Below, one piece after another: positions 58,674 to 64,000 of a stretch of 64,000 bases of DNA. This DNA is from Oscillospiraceae bacterium (GTDB taxonomy: Bacteria; Bacillota; Clostridia; Oscillospirales; CAG-272). Within the stretch, counting starts at the first letter, position 1. The number at the start of each line of letters is the position of its first letter. Made by a program: the position numbers and the translations under genes. Where the stretch lies: contig SVSE01000003.1 of NCBI GenBank assembly GCA_015064445.1, positions 62,001 through 126,000 on the forward strand, in the 5' to 3' direction. A model generated the notes under the pieces. That model had not been told where the DNA came from and did not search any database. It worked only from the letters and a program-made list of their open reading frames with translations.

Positions 58674-58814
58674 GAGGAGCAACGCACATTACTTTAATTC
58701 TTTTGTGCTAAATTAGACAAGGCGCACCGGAAATGGCGGGCGACGGCGTACTCGGTGTACGGTTAGGTCGCCATTGAGGAGCAACGCAGTATAATAACGC
58801 ACAAAAGAATTAAA
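58674..58814. repeat. Inverted-repeat element with internal direct repeat
   Basis: A perfect 16-bp inverted repeat (tttaattcttttgtgc 58693-58708; gcacaaaagaattaaa 58799-58814) encloses a GC-rich core with gacggcgtactcggtgtac hairpins. gaggagcaacgca is repeated directly at 58674-58686 and 58776-58788. It looks like a short dispersed element of MITE type. No gene is seen in 58629-58846. Confidence 0.65.
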
Positions 58815-58840
58815 AAACCGACACAGTGTGTCGGTTTTTT
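58812..58840. terminator. Bidirectional terminator
   Basis: aaaaaaccgacac / gtgtcggtttttt with a 3-base loop separates convergent genes. Its core is the same as at 2305-2336. Confidence 0.9.
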
Positions 58841-58846
58841 AATTTA

Positions 58847-59950
58847 TTATAGATACTTTTCAGCAAGCTCGTCAATATACCTTGCAAGCTCTCGGTCGGT
58901 GATTAGATGGTTATACTTTGCAATATATTTTTTGAGAGCCTCTTTATTTATTTCCTTTGGCTTGCCCCCGAAGCGATTTAGGACGTTGTCCGAGAAGATT
59001 TTTTGAACGCACTCGGTTGGAAGATTGATGCCGTGCAAATTGTGGTCATCAAAGGACGGAACGAACTCGTTTCCTGCAAAATAGCGATATTCTCTGTCAC
59101 AGAGCCAAATACCACCTTCCATATGAACAGGATAGTCCATATCAGTACCAAAACACACTCTATCGGCATATTTCTCAAAGAAAGCACGATAATACTCTGG
59201 ACGCTTTTCAAAGCCGATGTACATCTCGCCTCCTGGCGTGATATCTACCGAGAGGTTTTTGTATTTTGCGAACATTTCCTCAAGAGCCTCGGGATTTTCC
59301 GAGCTGAAGAAGAAGTGAGCGAGGCACAAATTAAGGCTCGGATACTTTTCCAAAACATTTTTTACTTGTGATTGAATTTCTTCATATGCTGGATATGAGC
59401 CATCTCCGTAGAACCAGCCCCTTGCAACTCTATCCTCGGTTGCGTTGGTCCAAAAATCCTCAGGGTCGAGCGCGTGCATGAGAAGAGGTGTGTTTTCCTT
59501 TTCCATTTTTGCAAAAGCGCTATCAAAAAGCTCGCCATCAAGTGGGTTGCCTACTCTTTTATAAAGGTTTGGCTTGCCCTCGAGCATCTTTATTCCGTCA
59601 AAGCCTATCTCCATAAGCTCATCAAGCTGTGTAACAAGCTCCATGCCAGCAAGGTCCTCGCCCCTTGCAGGATAGGACGGATAAATAAATCCACCATAGG
59701 CAAAGGTGTTCTCGTTTAAGAGCTTATAAAAAGCACATATAATGTTATTGCTTACATCTCTTGGCACAGGAATAGGATTTCCTGACGGAAGCGAGGCAAG
59801 GGTTATATATGTAAGGCCACAAACCTTGCGATATTCCTCAAGACCGTGAAGGAAGGGCTCGCCATTATCGTCGTGCCATTTGTGCATATGAATATGTCCG
59901 TCAACTACATTTTTTACCGTCGGAAACGGCTTTTCAAGATATTTTCCCAT
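58847..59950 (-). CDS. Amidohydrolase family 2 protein
   Basis: The 367-residue protein shows a metal-binding DGHIHMH at residues 17-23, LMHALDP and CLAHFFFSS for the later His ligands and the catalytic Asp in CFGTDMDYP. This set fits the Amidohydrolase_2 barrel (decarboxylases and lactone/amide hydrolases). The gene ends a leftward operon with gaps of 14, 9 and 23 bases to the CotH lipoprotein, the EEP protein and the alpha/beta hydrolase. The substrate is not readable. Confidence 0.85.
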   Translation of the reverse strand: MGKYLEKPFPTVKNVVDGHIHMHKWHDDNGEPFLHGLEEYRKVCGLTYITLASLPSGNPIPVPRDVSNNIICAFYKLLNENTFAYGGFIYPSYPARGEDLAGMELVTQLDELMEIGFDGIKMLEGKPNLYKRVGNPLDGELFDSAFAKMEKENTPLLMHALDPEDFWTNATEDRVARGWFYGDGSYPAYEEIQSQVKNVLEKYPSLNLCLAHFFFSSENPEALEEMFAKYKNLSVDITPGGEMYIGFEKRPEYYRAFFEKYADRVCFGTDMDYPVHMEGGIWLCDREYRYFAGNEFVPSFDDHNLHGINLPTECVQKIFSDNVLNRFGGKPKEINKEALKKYIAKYNHLITDRELARYIDELAEKYL

Positions 59951-59964
59951 TTTTACTCCTAGAT

Positions 59965-62067
59965 TTACTCGACAGGTGGGGGATATGCTACCTCAAGCGC
60001 CTCATAGCTCTTTTCAAGATAGTCCTCGACATATTCGAGGTGCTCCTCCCAAGTCTTTATTGCTGTTATATATGAGGGATTTGTCCAGGTGTTCTTGCCT
60101 ATTACATCCCACTTTTCAAAGTTTGCCTTGTACGCATCTGCGTGAGCGCGTGCATAGGTCATAATCTCATCGATTTTATCAAAAACCATAGTCTTGTTTT
60201 TCACAAGCTCCTCGCCAACCAGCGCCTTGAACTCGTCAAAGGCAACAAGCCCCTTGAACCAAGGATTTTGCTGTGCTGTCCAAAGAAGTGCTGGGTCCTT
60301 AAATGCTCCATTGCCCTTGTGCGAAACATTTCCAACTGACATATCAAAATCCCACACAGGTCCACAAATAAGCTTTCCGTCCACATCCTTATACATATAA
60401 ACGCTTGAATAGTTGGTGTCGGGATTCTTAAAGAGCTCGAAAACGATATATGCTTGGGCAAAGGATTTTACATCTATTAGCTCCTTGACTCTTTCATAAT
60501 CGCTTCCCTGTACTGCGCTAATGCAGTCCTTCAAATACTGCTCAATGTATGCAATTTGAGCCTGTGTTATAGGCTCGGGCTCCTTTATGGAGTATTTTCT
60601 ATCACTATTTAAGGCGTCGGGCACCTTTACGCAGGTTCCGTCTGCCCAACCGTCCATTTCGACCAAAAAGCTTGTGTTAGCATCTGTCGTCGGGTCGGTA
60701 ATCGGCACTCTGTGCTTGTTAATTTCGATTTGCTCACAAAGCAAATACACGCCCCTGTATTCGCCATTTAGGTAAACCTCAACGCTTTTTGCGTTAGGCG
60801 ATGAGCCAAGCTCCGAAAACATTCCACCAACATTATAAGCAAGGTTGTTTCTCAGAAGCGAATTGTCAATATAGTCTGCCAAAAGCACCCAGTCGCGTGC
60901 CTTGCCATAGTTAAAGAGCTCTTGCTTTTCGTCAAACTTTATCTTATATGGCTTTTTATCGAACTTCGACCAGGTAGAGTTTCCTCTGCCCTTTATCTGC
61001 GCACTCTTGTCAAAGAGATAGCCATATACTCCGTCGGCATCGTAGAAGGTAATCTGACACTCGACATAAGTAGTTTTCGAGGTAATGCCTACACCGTTTT
61101 TAGTGTCAATTGTAATCACAGGCAAGCCGTTTCCCTCAAGCGCGAAGTACGCAACGAGGCTAAGGGACTCGGTTGCCACAACGGAAATTTCTTCCTCGGT
61201 TGAGCCGTTTGACCAACAAACGAACTTATATCCGTCCTTGGCAACTGCTCTTACCTGCTCGCTTGCCGTTTTATCGTCAACCTCTTGGGCGCTCTTGCCC
61301 TCTATTGTTCCCTTGCTTGTATCAGCGCTTGAAAACGAAATTATATGGAATTTTTGGAAAATGGCAGTGTAAACAAGGTCCTTATCGCCTGCCATATCGC
61401 TTCTTCCTATCTTGCTTATTCCGTCATCCCAGCCGACAAAGCGATAACCCGAGCTTGCAAGTGCCATAACGAGATTAGTGTACTCACCGTATGCGAGCTC
61501 CTGCTCGGCAATACCGCTTATGTATCCACCCTCGGTTGCTTGATATTTAACTGTAATCTTATTTGTAAAAATCGCATTAACGCTTAAATTGTCGCTTGCG
61601 ATATCGGTTCTTGTCGGCTCGGTCTTGCCGTCGCTCCACGAAACGAAGCGATAGCCCTCGTGTGGGGTTGCAGTAACGGCACTTCCCGTGCTACCCTTTT
61701 CAAGAGTTTGCGACGAGGCTCCCTCTATATATCCACCGTCATCCGAGGTGTAAGTAAGAGTTGCCGTTTCATATTTTTCAAAGGTTGCGTAAATTGTTGT
61801 GCTCTCGCTGAGCGTATCGCGTCTGAACATATCGGTGCTTCCATCGCTCCACGAAACGAAGCGATAGCCCTCGCTCGCATACGCGGTAACCTCATCAAAT
61901 AGTGCGCTCTCGCCCTCTAAAACCGTTTTTTCCTGTGTTGCTCCACCAAGGACTGTTCCACCCTCAAGAGCGATATATTCAACCTTAACCGTGGTTGATT
62001 TTTCACAGGCACAAAAAACGAAAGCAACGCCGAGAAGCACACATAGCAATATTGCTATTTTTCTCAT
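59965..62067 (-). CDS. CotH-domain lipoprotein with InlB-type repeats
   Basis: This 700-residue lipoprotein has lipobox FCAC (Cys21). Four tandem InlB/Listeria-Bacteroides-type repeats of about 70 residues follow at 28-300, each with 'EGYRFVSWSDG' or close forms. A CotH kinase-like domain occupies about 315-690, with RGNSTWSKFDKKPYKIKF, WVLLADYIDNSLLRN and the metal motif GPVWDFDMSVGN. CotH proteins phosphorylate secreted proteins; here it would act outside the cell. It is the third gene of a four-gene operon. Known from spore coats and adhesion proteins; a spore role is not supported here. Confidence 0.9.
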   Translation of the reverse strand: MRKIAILLCVLLGVAFVFCACEKSTTVKVEYIALEGGTVLGGATQEKTVLEGESALFDEVTAYASEGYRFVSWSDGSTDMFRRDTLSESTTIYATFEKYETATLTYTSDDGGYIEGASSQTLEKGSTGSAVTATPHEGYRFVSWSDGKTEPTRTDIASDNLSVNAIFTNKITVKYQATEGGYISGIAEQELAYGEYTNLVMALASSGYRFVGWDDGISKIGRSDMAGDKDLVYTAIFQKFHIISFSSADTSKGTIEGKSAQEVDDKTASEQVRAVAKDGYKFVCWSNGSTEEEISVVATESLSLVAYFALEGNGLPVITIDTKNGVGITSKTTYVECQITFYDADGVYGYLFDKSAQIKGRGNSTWSKFDKKPYKIKFDEKQELFNYGKARDWVLLADYIDNSLLRNNLAYNVGGMFSELGSSPNAKSVEVYLNGEYRGVYLLCEQIEINKHRVPITDPTTDANTSFLVEMDGWADGTCVKVPDALNSDRKYSIKEPEPITQAQIAYIEQYLKDCISAVQGSDYERVKELIDVKSFAQAYIVFELFKNPDTNYSSVYMYKDVDGKLICGPVWDFDMSVGNVSHKGNGAFKDPALLWTAQQNPWFKGLVAFDEFKALVGEELVKNKTMVFDKIDEIMTYARAHADAYKANFEKWDVIGKNTWTNPSYITAIKTWEEHLEYVEDYLEKSYEALEVAYPPPVE

Positions 62068-62076
62068 AAACTCCTC

Positions 62077-62775
62077 TTAAAGCTTTATTTCCGCTATGTG
62101 AGGACGGTGATCCGAGGCTACAAGCTCGGGAATATCGGCGCTCACAAGCTCTATATCGTGACTTATAAATATGTAATCTATCTTTATTGTAGGCTTATCC
62201 GACGGAAAACTTTTCTTGTCAGGCGAAAAGTGCGCCCCTGTGTCGACCATTTTCTCTCTTATAGGCAAAAGCAGGTCATTATCTGGTGTGATATTAAAGT
62301 CGCCCATAAGAATACATTTTTCGTCAGTTATGTGCTCAAGAACTGCTTTAACGGCATTTCTTTGCTCATCGGGATTAAGTCCGAAATGAGTTACAAGAAC
62401 GGTAATTCCGCCTTCAAGCTTCGCCTTCAAAATGCAACGTGTTTCGTAATAGCCACCGGGATATTCTCTTGGATTTGGGTCGGGAATAATTATACTCTCG
62501 GCGCTTTCAATTTTGTAGCGCGACAAAAGTCCGTTTCCGTAAGGTCCTTCAAAATCGTCAATCGCCTTTGCGAAAAAGTGGTTTTTAAGCGAGGTAAGGT
62601 CTGAAAGCCTTGCAGTTTGCGCCCCGAATTTTGCGCCCTCTGCCTCGTCAAACATCTCGTTAAGACCGACAATATCAGCCTCGCAATCCAAAATTGCCTT
62701 AGCCATTATCTCATAATCGACCTCTTGCTTAATATAATTAAGGCAATGCTGTGTATTAAAGCTCATTAGTTTCAT
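62077..62775 (-). CDS. Endonuclease/exonuclease/phosphatase family protein
   Basis: The 232-residue protein has the EEP fold motifs: SFNTQHC at the N-terminus, metal-binding Glu in GLNEMFDE, GDFNITPDN and the C-terminal SDHRPH. It hydrolyses phosphodiester or phosphomonoester bonds, as in nucleases, sphingomyelinases or inositol phosphatases. No signal peptide is present. It lies nine bases upstream of the CotH lipoprotein gene. Confidence 0.87.
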   Translation of the reverse strand: MKLMSFNTQHCLNYIKQEVDYEIMAKAILDCEADIVGLNEMFDEAEGAKFGAQTARLSDLTSLKNHFFAKAIDDFEGPYGNGLLSRYKIESAESIIIPDPNPREYPGGYYETRCILKAKLEGGITVLVTHFGLNPDEQRNAVKAVLEHITDEKCILMGDFNITPDNDLLLPIREKMVDTGAHFSPDKKSFPSDKPTIKIDYIFISHDIELVSADIPELVASDHRPHIAEIKL

Positions 62776-62798
62776 ATTTATCTCTTATTCCCTCTCGT

Positions 62799-63548
62799 TT
62801 ATCTCTTGCCGGTAGCAAAATCCACTATTGTTGAAATGTATTTTTCCTTTACCTCTGGAAACGGCTCAAGCCAGCAATGCTCCATGCCCTCAACCTCGAT
62901 GTACTCGATATTTCTTCCAAGCTCTCTCATCGCCTTGACAAATCTATCGGAATGGATTTCCTTGTTTACTGCACCATCCTTATCTCCGTGAAGTATCACA
63001 TATGGAATATCGGGCATTGTTGGTGCAAGATGATATGCGCTATGAAGCATAATTTCCTCCTCAAGAGAGCACTCTGTGCCCTCGAAGGCAAGATAAATCG
63101 TTCTTGGCAAATCCTCGCGCTCGGTTGCGTGGAAGGCAAAATCACACACAGGGCAATTTGTAACACACGCCTTAGGTGTTCTCTTGGCATATCTTGTATA
63201 AATGAGCGCGCTATGTCCACCCATGCTTCCACCCTCAATTACAATAGGTGTTTTATCTGGGTCAAGACCGTGGCGCGCACAGGCAACCTCAATTACCGTA
63301 TCAACGTATCTTACCGCCTGCGCGTTCATCCAGCTCCAAGGTCCGTAATATGGGAAAATGGAGAGGACTCCGTTTTCGGCAAGGCGTCTTTCAAGGTCGC
63401 CGTTATCGTGCTTCATTCCACAGCTTCCAAGACCGTGGAAAATAAGAACGATTGACTTAGGTGTGCCGACCAAGATCTCGTGATTTGTATGCGCGTAATA
63501 TTCAAGAGTATCTGGTGTTATTTGTGGTACGGTGTATTTAAGCTCCAT
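62799..63548 (-). CDS. Alpha/beta hydrolase (esterase/peptidase-like)
   Basis: The 249-residue protein has the alpha/beta hydrolase core: oxyanion loop LIFHGLGSCG, nucleophile Ser108 in EGGSMGGHSA, acid in LHGDKDGAVN and base in GMEHCWLEP. It is cytoplasmic and resembles prolyl-oligopeptidase-type or acetyl-xylan-esterase-type hydrolases. It is the first gene of the operon, 23 bases before the EEP gene, and has its own promoter. Confidence 0.87.
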   Translation of the reverse strand: MELKYTVPQITPDTLEYYAHTNHEILVGTPKSIVLIFHGLGSCGMKHDNGDLERRLAENGVLSIFPYYGPWSWMNAQAVRYVDTVIEVACARHGLDPDKTPIVIEGGSMGGHSALIYTRYAKRTPKACVTNCPVCDFAFHATEREDLPRTIYLAFEGTECSLEEEIMLHSAYHLAPTMPDIPYVILHGDKDGAVNKEIHSDRFVKAMRELGRNIEYIEVEGMEHCWLEPFPEVKEKYISTIVDFATGKR

Positions 63549-63578
63549 AACAAATACCTTCCTTTTTAATCTATTTTA

Positions 63579-63607
63579 ATTCTATCATAAAATACGCGCT
63601 CTTGCAA
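63579..63607 (-). promoter_or_regulatory. Promoter for the four-gene operon
   Basis: On the minus strand TTGCAA, 17 bases, TAGAAT. Confidence 0.55.
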
Positions 63608-63714
63608 CACGAAAAATAATATATTTTTTTAAAAATAGTATAGATTTTTAAATTGTTTTGTTGTAAAATAAACACAGGACACTTTGTCCGAATTTATCAA
63701 GGATGGAATTTTTT

Positions 63715-64000
63715 ATGAAAATCGAAAATGGCAAGGCGCAGGGCGTCAAAATTGCATATATCGGTGGCGGCTCTCGTGGCTGGGCTTGGGGGCTTATGAG
63801 TGACCTTGCAAGCTGTGATGATATGAACGGAGAGGTTTATCTCTACGACATCGACAACGAGGCATCTAAGGCTAACGAAATTATCGGAAACAAGTTTAAT
63901 GACGCTGAGGGCGCAACCTCTAAGTGGAATTACAAGGCGGTTGAAACGATCAAAGAGGCGCTAACGGGTGCTAACTTCGTTGTTATTTCAATTCTCCCTG
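63715..64000 (+). CDS. GH4 family glycosidase, N-terminal part (partial)
   Basis: The frame runs off the window after 95 codons. It starts with a Rossmann NAD-binding motif, KIAYIGGGSRGWAWGLMSDL, continues with EVYLYDID and ends in ALTGANFVVISILP. This matches GH4 alpha-galactosidase/alpha-glucosidase-type enzymes, which use NAD+ and a metal ion for redox-assisted cleavage of glycosides. The start follows AAGGATGG. A small palindrome ggacactttgtcc (63677-63689) lies upstream and could be an operator, weakly supported. Confidence 0.82.
   Translation, partial: MKIENGKAQGVKIAYIGGGSRGWAWGLMSDLASCDDMNGEVYLYDIDNEASKANEIIGNKFNDAEGATSKWNYKAVETIKEALTGANFVVISILP

Noticed and set aside
1..64000. Prophage or conjugative element
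   Set aside because: No integrase, capsid, terminase, relaxase or transposase gene was found.

Overview
The window comes from a moderately AT-rich genome of a low-GC Gram-positive bacterium, most likely an uncultured gut or rumen member of the Clostridia (Bacillota). The evidence is SepF, the SCIFF peptide with its radical-SAM maturase, BspA-type leucine-rich repeat surface proteins, many LVAC-type lipoproteins, an OadB sodium pump and sigma-A promoters that nearly all have a 17-base spacer. Placement below class is not supported by what I can read. There is no phage, plasmid, CRISPR array or transposase in the window.

Layout. 1-2.3 kb: end of a cell-surface polysaccharide locus (GT2 glycosyltransferase, DUF2304 protein) and a two-gene ABC exporter. 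2.3-4.7 kb: leftward operon of a membrane-anchored HTH protein, a lipoprotein and a small membrane protein. 4.8-15.6 kb: xylan and amino-sugar catabolism (GH43 xylosidase, nagB, a six-hairpin-glycosidase-like protein, an SGNH esterase, an FGGY sugar kinase, a GH10 xylanase), interrupted by three paralogous lipoproteins. 15.7-17.9 kb: a frameshifted Xre regulator and two divergent tRNA genes (Ser-GCU, Arg-ACG), each followed by a partial duplicate of its own 3' end. 17.9-28.8 kb: more glycan enzymes (a GHL6-like hydrolase, GH2 beta-mannosidase, GH39 beta-xylosidase), a multi-spanning membrane protein, an alpha/beta hydrolase and a glycerophosphodiesterase. 28.9-45.3 kb: two large LRR surface proteins, a CofE-like ligase, a metallophosphatase, an EF-G paralogue, an Orn/Lys/Arg decarboxylase, the SCIFF system, alaS and dapA.

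45.4-52.0 kb is a rightward run of ten tightly packed genes (queA-miaA-yggS-sepF-yggT-lspA-rluD-rsmG-azlC-azlD), several overlapping by 1-14 bases. It is followed by a hairpin-rich intergenic element flanked by a 57-bp copy of the azlD 3' end. 52.2-54 kb: a small conserved gene, tRNA-Ser(GGA) preceded by a decayed tRNA copy, and two small orphan genes behind near-identical terminator/promoter cassettes. 54-57.8 kb: an OadB pump with a 47-residue partner, an LRR lipoprotein and a YgjV protein. 57.9-64 kb: an SGNH hydrolase, an inverted-repeat element, a four-gene leftward operon (alpha/beta hydrolase, EEP phosphodiesterase, CotH-domain lipoprotein, amidohydrolase) and the start of a GH4 glycosidase.

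Functionally, the glycan enzymes (GH43, GH10, GH39, GH2, FGGY kinase, nagB, SGNH esterases, GH4) suggest intracellular breakdown of imported xylo- and manno-oligosaccharides: none of the complete ones has a signal peptide. They sit in many small, often divergent transcription units rather than in one polysaccharide-utilisation operon, and no sugar transporter is present. The most unusual material is structural: duplicated tRNA 3' ends, the scfB hairpin-leader duplication, hairpin-cluster elements and the duplicated azlD end.
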